A stretch of DNA of 64,000 nt. Source: JANXYW01 sp964458665 (lineage in GTDB: Bacteria > Chloroflexota > Dehalococcoidia > DSTF01 > JACRBR01). The notes under the pieces were generated by a model. The model had not been told where the DNA came from and searched no databases. It saw only the letters and a list, made by a program, of their open reading frames with translations. Both the position numbers and the translations under genes were made by a program. This document shows positions 36,232 through 43,825 of the stretch, in pieces (the stretch's first letter is position 1; the number at the start of each line of letters is the position of its first letter). Location of the stretch: positions 1 through 64,000 of the forward strand of contig CAYWOO010000056.1 of NCBI GenBank assembly GCA_964458665.1, read 5' to 3'.

Positions 36232-36256
36232 ACGACAGAGAGACTGAAAGACTGAG
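36227..36256. repeat. Right inverted repeat of the four-helix-bundle unit
   Basis: Four eight-base units, ACTGAACG, ACAGAGAG, ACTGAAAG and ACTGAG(AG), form the reverse partner of 35767-35796. It contains the stop codon of the four-helix gene. The amidohydrolase ATG follows seven bases later, so GAGAG from the repeat may serve as its ribosome-binding site. Confidence 0.8.
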
Positions 36257-36262
36257 AGACCC

Positions 36263-37102
36263 ATGAAAACCATCGACTTCCACATCCACCCGCCCGGCCC
36301 CGGCGGCATGTCCGCTGCCGATCAGGCAGAGATGGCCGCGTACTTTCGCGGCGATCCTCCGCCGGCGACGACCGAGGAGATGGCCGACTACTACCAGAAG
36401 CTCGATATGTTCGGCGTGCTGTTCGCCATCGATGCTGAGACGGTGACGGGGCGGCCGCCGGTGCCGAACCAGTACTTCGCTGACTGCATCAAGCGCTGGC
36501 CGGAGACGTTCACAGCGTTCGGCAACGTCGATCCGTGGAAAGGCGCGGCGGCGGTACGTGAGGCGCAGAACGTGAAGGATCTCGGCCTGAAGGGGCTAAA
36601 GTTTCACCCGTCGACGCAGCAGTTTTACCCGAACGATCAGCGCTTCTATCCGCTGTGGGAGAAGGCGCAGGAACTGGGGCTGATCGTGCTGTTCCACGCG
36701 GGCACGACGGGCGTCGGCGCGGGCAAACCGGGCGGTGGCGGTATCAAGCTGGGGTACGCGCGGCCCATCCCGTACATGGACGATGTGGCAGCCGACTTCC
36801 CCGAGCTGACGATCGTGATGGCGCATCCAGCGTGGCCGTGGCAGGAGGAGCAGCTCGCGATGCTCGTCCACAAGCCGAACGTCTACATGGACCTCTCGGG
36901 CTGGTCTCCGAAGTACTTCTCGCCATCGCTGATCGCCTACACCAACAACATGATCAGCGACAAGGTGCTATTTGGCTCCGACTACCCGGCGATCACACCC
37001 GAGCGCTGGTTGCGCGACTTCGAGACAGCGGGGTTTTCGGACGCCGTGAAGCCGAAGATTCTGCGCGAGAACGCGGCCCGTCTGCTAGCGATTGATCCGT
37101 AG
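36263..37102 (+). CDS. Amidohydrolase-2 family (COG2159) metal-dependent hydrolase/decarboxylase
   Basis: The 279-residue protein is a TIM-barrel amidohydrolase: FHIHPPGPG at the first strand with two His metal ligands, LGLKGLKFHPSTQ, VLFHAGTTGVG, VMAHPAWPWQEEQ and FGSDYPAITPERW with the late Asp. COG2159 enzymes include aromatic-acid decarboxylases and simple hydrolases. The ATG at 36263 lies directly behind the right inverted repeat of the four-helix unit, and its ribosome-binding site appears to be provided by the repeat. If the unit was inserted, the original leader of this gene has been replaced. Confidence 0.87.
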   Translation: MKTIDFHIHPPGPGGMSAADQAEMAAYFRGDPPPATTEEMADYYQKLDMFGVLFAIDAETVTGRPPVPNQYFADCIKRWPETFTAFGNVDPWKGAAAVREAQNVKDLGLKGLKFHPSTQQFYPNDQRFYPLWEKAQELGLIVLFHAGTTGVGAGKPGGGGIKLGYARPIPYMDDVAADFPELTIVMAHPAWPWQEEQLAMLVHKPNVYMDLSGWSPKYFSPSLIAYTNNMISDKVLFGSDYPAITPERWLRDFETAGFSDAVKPKILRENAARLLAIDP

Positions 37103-37104
37103 GA

Positions 37105-37122
37105 GCGGCCCTGTGTGGCCGC
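37105..37122. repeat. GCGGCC-CTGTGT-GGCCGC hairpin
   Basis: A six-base-pair palindromic hairpin three bases after the amidohydrolase stop. It could serve as a terminator stem but lacks a T-run. Confidence 0.5.
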
Positions 37123-37197
37123 CCGTGCGGTCTCGATGCTCGTTCCAGAGGCGCAAGGCGCCGCCGCGCCCGCGCCGGGGAACCGCCGAACAAATGC

Positions 37198-37225
37198 AAA
37201 CAGCGCCGATTGGATGGCGCTGTTT
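37198..37225 (-). terminator. Intrinsic terminator of rpsU
   Basis: AAACAGCGCC and GGCGCTGTTT form a perfect ten-base-pair stem with an eight-base loop, 28 bases past the rpsU stop on the minus strand; the stem ends in TTT followed by GCATTTG. Confidence 0.8.
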
Positions 37226-37252
37226 GGTCCGAGGATATCGTGAGGTGGCTAA

Positions 37253-37456
37253 CTACGCCGCGACGGGGCGCTTCGTCAGCGCTCGCCGGCGCCGGCGTGC
37301 AGCCTTGGCGCGTGCGATACGACGACGTTCGCTCTTGGGGATGAAGTGGCGCCGCTGCTTGATCTCGCGCAGGATGCCGTCGCGCTGTACTGCCTGGCGA
37401 AAGCGCGTCAGCAGGTGCTCGCCTGACTCGCCGTCTCGAAGGTCTACTGCCGTCAT
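37253..37456 (-). CDS. rpsU: Small ribosomal subunit protein bS21
   Basis: The 67-residue, strongly basic protein matches bS21: FRQAVQRDGILREIKQRRHF in the middle and the arginine/lysine-rich SERRRIARAKAARRRRR tail. bS21 sits at the 30S platform near the anti-Shine-Dalgarno of 16S rRNA and helps start-site selection. GGAG lies five bases before the ATG. A perfect-stem terminator follows, and the next gene upstream on the same strand ends 37 bases before it. Presence of bS21 is compatible with the mixed Shine-Dalgarno and leaderless starts seen here. Confidence 0.92.
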   Translation of the reverse strand: MTAVDLRDGESGEHLLTRFRQAVQRDGILREIKQRRHFIPKSERRRIARAKAARRRRRALTKRPVAA

Positions 37457-37492
37457 GAACGCTCCGTTTCGCTCGCGCTGCCGCGAGTCCGA

Positions 37493-38050
37493 CTATTCGG
37501 CCGCTCGCGTCGCGACTGTTGCTCCACTGCCGTTAAGGGTGATGCCATTCTTTTTGTGCCAGCCGCCATCGCCGGCCCAGAGCGTGCGAATGGCGTCCCA
37601 CTTCTCCTGTTTCGCGACCTCCAGCGTATGAAGCTGTTCGCGCACCAGGCTCTTCGAGCCGCCGCGTAGGGACGCGATCTGGCGCCCGATGTCCGCGATC
37701 TCGGCGAGCAAGCGCTCGTGCTCGCCTGCGCGCCAGCCGGGTGGAACGAGATCCGTCTCGGCGCGCGTGGCATCCATGGGTTCGCCCTGGCCCGCCTTGC
37801 GGAAGATCAGCTTGCGTTTGCCGGCCTCAAGCGTGCAGTCCACGGTGATGCCCCAGAGGTCGCGCGTGACCGTATCGGACACAGCGAGGACGATGCGTTC
37901 TTCGTAGCGGTAGGTGATGTCTTGTTCGATGGGTTCGTCGACGATGAAGCGGTAGTTGCCCTGGATGGTGCTGAGACGGAGGCATCGGTCGGCGGCGGCG
38001 CGAGACAGGAGATTGTTCAGTGCCTCGCAAGCTGCTTCAGTCACATGCAC
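37493..38050 (-). CDS. Hypothetical protein, HesB/IscA-like N-terminal half
   Basis: The 185-residue protein begins MHVTEAACEALNNLLSRAA and continues with a strand-rich region to about residue 75 (ITYRYEERIVLAVSDTVTRDL). This recalls the HesB/IscA fold but lacks its three cysteines, so no iron-sulfur role is claimed. The second half (about 105-165) is a charged helix, possibly a coiled coil, ending near KQEKWDAIRTLW. The GTG at 38050 is nine bases from GGAGG. It is upstream of rpsU on the same strand. Function unknown. Confidence 0.6.
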   Translation of the reverse strand: MHVTEAACEALNNLLSRAAADRCLRLSTIQGNYRFIVDEPIEQDITYRYEERIVLAVSDTVTRDLWGITVDCTLEAGKRKLIFRKAGQGEPMDATRAETDLVPPGWRAGEHERLLAEIADIGRQIASLRGGSKSLVREQLHTLEVAKQEKWDAIRTLWAGDGGWHKKNGITLNGSGATVATRAAE

Positions 38051-38353
38051 GCCGACGAACCTCCATCCGCATCCGGCGGCGCCGCAACACGCGCACCGCT
38101 CGCCAATCCGCCTGTAGCGAACCCGTATCTAACAGGAGACGTCCCTGAGGCAACTCCGGGATCGAAACGATAACAGACTTGCCGCCGATTTGCAATCTGT
38201 AACTTGCCATAAAGGGGTGGAAATTCGCCGTTTCCGCACACCCTCTGAGCGAAGCCAAATATTTGGCCGGCTGAGCGAGACCCTTCGCTAACGCTCAGGA
38301 AGACAGCGGTCCGTCAGGGACACAGCGAACCGCGTGTCGAACTACGAACTCCG
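38051..38353. other. 303-base intergenic region with palindromes
   Basis: No convincing gene is seen. It contains the 14-base palindrome GCCAAATATTTGGC (38254-38267) flanked by two CTGAGCGA copies (38245-38252, 38271-38278). A stem CTGAGCG/CGCTCAG (38271-38277 with 38292-38298) follows. It lies between two minus-strand genes and could hold a promoter or operator for the 37493-38050 gene and rpsU. Confidence 0.45.
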
Positions 38354-38818
38354 TCACCACTCATCGACTGCATCACGACGCGCCGGGCGCAGGATGGCGC
38401 GATCCGCCCAGGTGCCGAGGGTTGTGCTTGTGAGCGAGATGACGAGCGCGCCAAGGAACGCGGCCCAGAAGCCGTCCACCTCGAACGCCAGGTCGAAGAG
38501 CCCGGCGATCCACGCCGTCAGCGCCAGCATCAGTGTGTTGACGATCAGCGCGAAGAAGCCGAGCGTGGTGCAGGTCAGCGCGCACGACAGCATCGAGACG
38601 ATGGGCTTGAGGAACGCGTTGACGGTGCCGAAGATGGCCGCGCCGAAGATGAGCGCCGGCACGCTATCGATATCGAACCCGCGAATGACCAGCTGCGAGA
38701 ACCAGAGCGCGGCGACGGTGATGACAAAACGGACCGTTAGCCCGAGCGCGCCGAACTGCTCGGCCTCTGGCCCCTTCCATTGGACGAAGAAGACGCTGCC
38801 TTCGCGACCGAAGCGCAC
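38354..38818 (-). CDS. Phage-holin-family / YvlD-like four-helix membrane protein
   Basis: The 154-residue protein has four hydrophobic segments, about 25-48, 53-72, 77-103 and 115-135. The segment FGTVNAFLKPIVSMLSCALT with a following LGFFALIVNTLMLALTAW is the signature of the mycobacterial 4-TMS holin/YvlD family. Despite the name, these chromosomal proteins are not linked to phage and have unknown function, with some tied to envelope stress. The GTG start at 38818 lies 12 bases after the stop of the upstream gene, so the two are probably co-transcribed. No phage genes surround it. Confidence 0.8.
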   Translation of the reverse strand: MRFGREGSVFFVQWKGPEAEQFGALGLTVRFVITVAALWFSQLVIRGFDIDSVPALIFGAAIFGTVNAFLKPIVSMLSCALTCTTLGFFALIVNTLMLALTAWIAGLFDLAFEVDGFWAAFLGALVISLTSTTLGTWADRAILRPARRDAVDEW

Positions 38819-38830
38819 GTACCCGCCGTC

Positions 38831-39211
38831 CTAGCTCTTCTTGCCGCGGCGCAACTTCAGTTTGCGCAGCAGCCGCTTGTAGCGCTGGTCGCGCGCCGCC
38901 ACGTGTACGGCCGCCTCGATGTCCGCCGCCGTCAGCGAGGCAAATGCCTGGCCGGCGCTCATGCCGCGCTTCGTCTTGCGCGAGATCGCCACGGCAGCCA
39001 TCAGCGTCGCAGCGCTCGATACGACCGCCACTGCGCCCGCGTACGCCTTGTAGTGGCCCTTCAGTTCGGGGAACTTCGCCACTGCGCGGTGAGCAAGGTT
39101 CAGCGTGCGGTGCGTTTCCGCATCGACCGGCTCACCCTCGGCCACCGCGCCCCAATCGAAGTCATCTTCGATCTGGTCGGGGTGCCGTACGTCGTCCGCC
39201 TTCACTGCCAT
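38831..39211 (-). CDS. Hypothetical membrane protein, 126 residues
   Basis: No family recognised. The N-terminus is acidic; a Gly/Ala-rich hydrophobic helix lies at about 57-76 (YAGAVAVVSSAATLMAAVAI), followed by a basic tail ending KLKLRRGKKS, so the tail is likely cytoplasmic. GGGAGG sits seven bases upstream of the ATG. It precedes the holin-like gene on the same strand; together they might form a small membrane unit. It follows ribH by 92 bases, in which a GC-rich hairpin (39225-39243) occurs. Confidence 0.65.
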   Translation of the reverse strand: MAVKADDVRHPDQIEDDFDWGAVAEGEPVDAETHRTLNLAHRAVAKFPELKGHYKAYAGAVAVVSSAATLMAAVAISRKTKRGMSAGQAFASLTAADIEAAVHVAARDQRYKRLLRKLKLRRGKKS

Positions 39212-39303
39212 GTGCCCGCCTCCCTTCGCGGAGACCCCCGACTGCCCCGGGGGCGAGGCCGCACGCTTCTACGTTGTTTGTTCGCCCAATGGCGCCGTCC
39301 GAA

Positions 39304-39786
39304 TCAACCCTCGGCCAGGCGCCGCATTGTGTGCACCATTTCGATGGCCGTGAGTGCGGCATCGCGGCCTTTGTGCCCGGCGCTGCCGCCCACGCGATCC
39401 ATCGCTTGCTCCTCGTTATCCGTCGTCAGCACGCCGAAGATCACGGGCACGCCCGTGTCCAGTGCCGCCCGCTGAAGGCCGCTCGCCGTCTCCGACGACA
39501 CGAACTCGAAGTGCGGCGTGTCTCCTCGGATGACCGCGCCCAAGCACACCACCGCGTCGAAATGCCCGCTGCCAGCCAGCTGCTTTGCGACGATCGGCAA
39601 CTCGAAGCAACCCGGCACTTCAATTGCGGTCAGCGTTTCGAGATCCAGACCTCGCGCACCTAACTCCTCACGACAGCCATCGTACAACCTGCTTGTTACG
39701 TGGGCGTTAAAGCGCGCCACGACCACGGCCAGCCGCAGGCCGACCGCATCAAGCCCGCCCTCGAAGCTGAGTCCGCCCTTCGCCAA
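39304..39786 (-). CDS. ribH: 6,7-dimethyl-8-ribityllumazine synthase
   Basis: RibH condenses 5-amino-6-ribitylaminouracil with 3,4-dihydroxy-2-butanone 4-phosphate to form lumazine. The 160-residue protein shows VVVARFNAHVTSRL (first strand with the substrate-stacking Phe), EVPGCFELPIVAKQL, LGAVIRGDTPHFEFV with the catalytic His, and GVLTTDNEEQAMDR. It starts with TTG at 39786 behind GGGAGG, with four to five bases spacing. It is the last riboflavin gene, separated from ribBA by the phosphohistidine-domain gene. Confidence 0.94.
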   Translation of the reverse strand: MAKGGLSFEGGLDAVGLRLAVVVARFNAHVTSRLYDGCREELGARGLDLETLTAIEVPGCFELPIVAKQLAGSGHFDAVVCLGAVIRGDTPHFEFVSSETASGLQRAALDTGVPVIFGVLTTDNEEQAMDRVGGSAGHKGRDAALTAIEMVHTMRRLAEG

Positions 39787-39907
39787 TGATCCTCCCGGGA
39801 TACGGCCAGTCCACCGAATCCGGCACGTTCATCATCGCGCCGAGGCCGCGCAAGCGACATGGTACGTATGGACTATCTTGAGGCGCCGGGCCGGGAATGG
39901 GGCGAAG

Positions 39908-41644
39908 TTATGTCAGGATGCGCACGATGCCGGCGTCGCCGTCCACCTCTACGCGCTGGCCGTCGCGAATGACCTGCGTCGCGTTGCCAGTCGCAACGAC
40001 GGCCGGAATGCCGTACTCGCGCGCGATGATCGCGGGGTGCGAGAGGACGCCGCCGGTGTCGGTCACCAGCGCACTCACCTTCGTGAACAGGATGGACCAG
40101 ACGGGCGATGTAATCGGGCAGACCAGCACGTCATCCGGCTGCAGCTTGTCGAACTCATGCTCGCCCATCACGATGCGCGCAATGCCGCTGCGCTTGCCCT
40201 TCGCGGCGGCGCGGCCGCGGATCTCCGACGCGCCTGCTGCCGTGTGTACGCTGCTCTGCTCCGCCTCGAACACCTTCTCCTGCACGTACATCATCACTTC
40301 CATCACCTCGCGCGCCTCGCGCGGCAAGATGCTGAGGGGCGGCGCCGGCGGCTCATCGCCGTACGTCGCAGGCGGAACGAACGCCTCGGCGACCGCGAAC
40401 GCGGAGCGGCGCTGGATGACCCGTTCCGTAAACGCGTCCGAAGAAACGCGCAGTGCCGCGATCGCCTCGTCCCACCGGAGAAAGAAGACGTCGTCGAGCT
40501 GCGCGATGGAGTCGGACGCTACGAGCCTTCGCGCTGCTTCCAGCGCGGCGAAACGACACAGCGCGAGCGGCACGCTGACTGTGTAGAACTCGTTGTCCTC
40601 GCGCACCGGATACACGCGTTCTGCCTCAGCCAACAGCGCTAGGAACTCGGCGCGGCGGGCGTCATCGGGCAATGCCGCAACCGCTTGTTCCTTCGCCGAT
40701 GCGCGCGCCTGTGCCAGCGCCTCCTGGTCGGCCCGCATGTCCGATGGTCGGCGTAGTTGATCCTGCAGCAACTGCCCGACGAGGTGCGGCGTCTCCCCGA
40801 GCGTCGGTTCGACGACTTCGTAGCGAAGGGCGCGGCAACCGTAGTCGCTGATGTACTGCGCGAACGCCGCTGCCGCCGTGCCGCCGGCACGCGCGATGGT
40901 CGATGCCACGTCGGCCGGTTGCGCCTGTAGCAGGGCCGCACGCAGCGCACCGTCGCCGCGAAGACGGTCGGCGAGCTGCGCGAGGGCCGCTGCGGGCGCG
41001 CTGGACGCTTCCGAAAGGCCAGACATTAGCGACAGGGTCTGCAAATCGCTGTACGCCAGATGGTCGCGACAGAAGAACGCGAGCCGCGCCAGCGGGAAGC
41101 CGTTGGCGCCGCTGAGATAGAAGTGGACGTCGAACGCCTCGAACAGCCATGTCCGCAGGGACTCCAGATGATCCGCCAGGTCGCTGTTCGTGAACGGTGC
41201 CAGATCGATCGCGCGCAGCCGGGCGATGTCGGCGATGTAGCGCGGCCTCCACTCGTTGAACCACCGATCGATGAGCTGCTGGTCGAGACGCTCTGCCCTC
41301 GCCTTCTTGCCTACTGCTATTCGCTTTCGAAACGCAGGATGCAGCCGCACGGCGAGCCAGAGCAGTGGCTTTGGCGGCATGCGACCGGCGCCGCCATTGG
41401 GCGCACCGAACGGTTTCAGGTGGTTGTAGACGTAGCCGCGGATCTCCGTATATTCGAGCGCTTCGATGAGCAGTCCAAAGTCGGCGAAAACCTTCCGGAA
41501 GGATTTGTCCACGCCTTCGATGAACAGGCTCGAACCCATCGGCGTCAGGGGGCGCGGGTTGTGGCTGGCCTCGCGCTGCCAGTAGCCGGCGGGGATGGCC
41601 TGCTGGTCGCTCACGGCTGGCTGGTTGCTGGTTGTGGATGTCAT
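39908..41644 (-). CDS. PEP-utilizing-enzyme-like protein: phosphohistidine swivel domain without ATP-grasp
   Basis: The 578-residue protein ends in a phosphohistidine swivelling domain (about 490-578), with GGVLSHPAIIAREYGIPAV carrying the phospho-accepting His. The first 480 residues are mostly helical and resemble the substrate-binding middle part of rifampicin phosphotransferase-like proteins. The N-terminal ATP-binding domain expected in PEP synthase or RPH is absent, and none is encoded nearby. So a phosphoryl donor must come from another protein, or the protein acts differently. It lies between ribBA and ribH on the same strand. A link to riboflavin synthesis is only positional. Start ATG 41644. 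Confidence 0.78.
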   Translation of the reverse strand: MTSTTSNQPAVSDQQAIPAGYWQREASHNPRPLTPMGSSLFIEGVDKSFRKVFADFGLLIEALEYTEIRGYVYNHLKPFGAPNGGAGRMPPKPLLWLAVRLHPAFRKRIAVGKKARAERLDQQLIDRWFNEWRPRYIADIARLRAIDLAPFTNSDLADHLESLRTWLFEAFDVHFYLSGANGFPLARLAFFCRDHLAYSDLQTLSLMSGLSEASSAPAAALAQLADRLRGDGALRAALLQAQPADVASTIARAGGTAAAAFAQYISDYGCRALRYEVVEPTLGETPHLVGQLLQDQLRRPSDMRADQEALAQARASAKEQAVAALPDDARRAEFLALLAEAERVYPVREDNEFYTVSVPLALCRFAALEAARRLVASDSIAQLDDVFFLRWDEAIAALRVSSDAFTERVIQRRSAFAVAEAFVPPATYGDEPPAPPLSILPREAREVMEVMMYVQEKVFEAEQSSVHTAAGASEIRGRAAAKGKRSGIARIVMGEHEFDKLQPDDVLVCPITSPVWSILFTKVSALVTDTGGVLSHPAIIAREYGIPAVVATGNATQVIRDGQRVEVDGDAGIVRILT

Positions 41645-41689
41645 GGTGTGGAGAGCTTATTGCGCGACGGGCGTCAGGGCCAGCGCGCG

Positions 41690-41720
41690 GAACCACAAAC
41701 TAAGAACCACGAACAACGAA
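41690..41720. repeat. AACCAC/GAAC micro-tandem repeat
   Basis: AACCAC, AACTAAG, AACCACG and AACAACG units follow one another in the gap between ribBA and the phosphohistidine-domain gene. Confidence 0.4.
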
Positions 41721-41729
41721 CTCCCGCGC

Positions 41730-42974
41730 CTACCCCATCAGGTGCCCCATCTTGGTGCGCTTCGTTTCGAGGTAGCGGACGTTGTGCTCGTTGGGCTTCG
41801 CATGCACGGGGACGCGTTCGACAACGTGCAGGCCGTACCCTTCCAGGCCGGCGCGCTTCTCCGGGTTATTCGTGAGTAATCGCAACTTGGAGAGCCCGAG
41901 GTCGACCAGAATCTGCATGCCGATGCCGTAGTCGCGGCGGTCCGCCGGGAAGCCGAGCGCCTCGTTGGCCTCGACCGTATCCATGCCCCCGTCCTGCAGC
42001 TTGTACGCCTTGATCTTGTTGTGCAGGCCGATGCCGCGGCCCTCCTGGCGCATGTAGACGATGACACCCTTGCCCGTCTCGGCGATCATCTTCATCGCCA
42101 TCCGGAGTTGCTCGCCGCAGTCGCAGCGCTGCGATCCGAAGACGTCGCCCGTGACGCACTGACTGTGCACGCGCACCAGTGTCGGCTCATCCGTCGCGAC
42201 ATCGCCGTACACCAGCGCGATGTGCTCGTCAGGGTCGGTCAGCGCGCGGTAGGCCACGCACTCCCATTCGCCGAATTCGGTCGGAAGCTTCGTCTCGGCG
42301 ACGCGGCGCACCAGCTTTTCCTTGTGCATGCGGTACTGGATCAGCTGCGTGACGGAGATGATCTTCAGGTTGTGTCGCTTCGCGAACCGTTTGAGCTGCG
42401 GCAGTCGCGACATCGATCCGTCCTGGTTCATCACCTCACAGAGCACGCCGGCCGGGTAGAGCCCCGCCAGCTTGCACAGGTCGACCGTCGCTTCCGTCTG
42501 GCCGGCGCGCACCAGCACGCCGCCATCGCGCGCGCGCAACGGGAAGACGTGCCCGGGCATCACCAGGTCGCTCGGTCGCGTTTTCGGGTCGATCAGCACC
42601 TGCGTGGTGCGTGCCCGATCCGCTGCCGAGATACCCGTCGTCACGCCGGCGCGCGCCTCGACCGAAACCGAGAACGGCGTCCCGAAATGTGAGTCGTTGT
42701 GCGTCACCATCATGGGGATGTGGAGGTGTTCCAGGCGCTCCTGCGTCATCGGCGCGCAGATAAGGCCGCGGCCGTAGCGTGCCATGAAGTTGATCGCTTC
42801 CGGCGTGGCGAACTGTGCCGGAATCGTCAGGTCGCCTTCGTTCTCGCGCTCTTCGTCGTCGATGATGATGACGAAGCGTCCGTTACGGAACTCCTCGATC
42901 GCTTCTTCGATGGTCGCGAGGCCCTTGGAGCGGCGAACTTCCTTGTCTGAAATCTGCGGCAGTTCGGGTTGCAT
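41730..42974 (-). CDS. ribBA: Bifunctional DHBP synthase / GTP cyclohydrolase II
   Basis: RibBA supplies both riboflavin precursors: dihydroxybutanone phosphate from ribulose 5-phosphate and the first pyrimidine from GTP. The 414-residue protein has the DHBPS domain (about 15-210) with DDEERENEGDL and the GTP cyclohydrolase II domain (about 215-410) with zinc cysteines around GSQRCDCGEQL and RQEGRGIGLHNK. In the first domain the usual metal-binding GHTEA motif reads GQTEA, with Gln where the His is expected, so activity of that half should be tested. The ATG 42974 is preferred, with GAGG six bases upstream. Confidence 0.93.
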   Translation of the reverse strand: MQPELPQISDKEVRRSKGLATIEEAIEEFRNGRFVIIIDDEERENEGDLTIPAQFATPEAINFMARYGRGLICAPMTQERLEHLHIPMMVTHNDSHFGTPFSVSVEARAGVTTGISAADRARTTQVLIDPKTRPSDLVMPGHVFPLRARDGGVLVRAGQTEATVDLCKLAGLYPAGVLCEVMNQDGSMSRLPQLKRFAKRHNLKIISVTQLIQYRMHKEKLVRRVAETKLPTEFGEWECVAYRALTDPDEHIALVYGDVATDEPTLVRVHSQCVTGDVFGSQRCDCGEQLRMAMKMIAETGKGVIVYMRQEGRGIGLHNKIKAYKLQDGGMDTVEANEALGFPADRRDYGIGMQILVDLGLSKLRLLTNNPEKRAGLEGYGLHVVERVPVHAKPNEHNVRYLETKRTKMGHLMG

Positions 42975-43003
42975 GTGGTTCCTCACCCCGGTCCGGGATA
43001 GAA

Positions 43004-43606
43004 CTACGGCGTCACGGTCGCGATGACGCGCCGATCCTCGAGCATGGCTTCGACGTAACGGGCAAAGATGTCGCTCTCGAGATTGACGCGATCGCCGGGT
43101 CCCTTGGTGTGCAGGTTGGTGTGGTCCTGCGTGTACTGCACAAGCGAGACCGAGAACGAGTGGTCGTCCTTCGCCATCACCGTCAGGCTGATGCCGTCGA
43201 TGGCGACCGGGCCTTTCATCACGATGTAGCGCAGAATCTCCGGCGACGCGTTGACGCGCAGGATGATCGCGTCGCCCTCCGCCGTGAACGAATCGATCGT
43301 GCCCGTTTCCTCGACGACGCCGCGCACGAGATGGCCGCTGATACGCCCGGCGAGTTGCAGCGACCGTTCAAGGTTCACGAGATCCCCGACCTTGAGGTCG
43401 CCGAGGTTGCTGCGGCGGTAGGTCTCCGGCATGACGTTGGCGATGAAGCCTTCCTCGTCGAAGTACTTGGCCGTGAGGTCGACGCCGTTGACCGAGATGC
43501 TATCGCCGAGGTTCGTGCCCCAGAGCACGACCTTCGCTTTGATCACGATTTCGCCTTCGACGTTGGAGCTGATGGTGCCGAGCTCTTCGATGATGCCGGT
43601 GAACAT
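43004..43606 (-). CDS. ribE: Riboflavin synthase, alpha subunit
   Basis: Riboflavin synthase dismutates two lumazines into riboflavin and the pyrimidine precursor. The 200-residue protein starts with the signature MFTGIIEELG and has two lumazine-binding repeats, roughly 1-95 and 96-195, the second around GHLVRGVVEETGTI and GPVAIDGISLTV. GGAGG lies five bases before the ATG. Just upstream an inverted repeat overlaps a candidate promoter (43637-43665), so ribE and ribBA may start a separate transcript from ribD. Confidence 0.95.
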   Translation of the reverse strand: MFTGIIEELGTISSNVEGEIVIKAKVVLWGTNLGDSISVNGVDLTAKYFDEEGFIANVMPETYRRSNLGDLKVGDLVNLERSLQLAGRISGHLVRGVVEETGTIDSFTAEGDAIILRVNASPEILRYIVMKGPVAIDGISLTVMAKDDHSFSVSLVQYTQDHTNLHTKGPGDRVNLESDIFARYVEAMLEDRRVIATVTP

Positions 43607-43624
43607 CGTTTCCTCCGAGCGGGG

Positions 43625-43665
43625 GGACTTGGTGTCACCTTAACACTAAGTCCACATAGCGTCAA
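43625..43665 (-). promoter_or_regulatory. ribE promoter overlapped by an inverted repeat
   Basis: Minus-strand TTGACG (43665-43660), 17 bases, then TAAGGT (43642-43637). The arms 43643-43653 and 43625-43635 are 11 bases with one mismatch and surround the -10, an arrangement fitting an operator or an RNA hairpin. It lacks the FMN-riboswitch consensus. Confidence 0.4.
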
Positions 43666-43825
43666 TCATCCCGACCGCAGGCTGACGAAAGCGCAGCGTT
43701 CGAGCTTCGCATTGCGAAATCCGTCGCCATCGGGCAAAAGCGACCAGATCGGTCGGTGCTCGGGAACGCTCAAGTGTACCGCCGTCACTTGCAAGCCGGG
43801 CATCGTCGTCAATATGATCGCCCGG

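Noticed and set aside
35767..36256. Ordinary insertion sequence
   Set aside because: No transposase is encoded and no clear target-site duplication is seen; the only gene is the four-helix protein.
38037..38258. Small minus-strand frame with MASYRLQIGGKSVIV
   Set aside because: No ribosome-binding site, it overlaps the start of the 37493-38050 gene, and the tail is arginine-rich as expected for a shadow frame.
38354..38818. Holin annotation as a sign of prophage
   Set aside because: The family is chromosomal (YvlD-like) and no phage structural, integrase or lysis genes are nearby.
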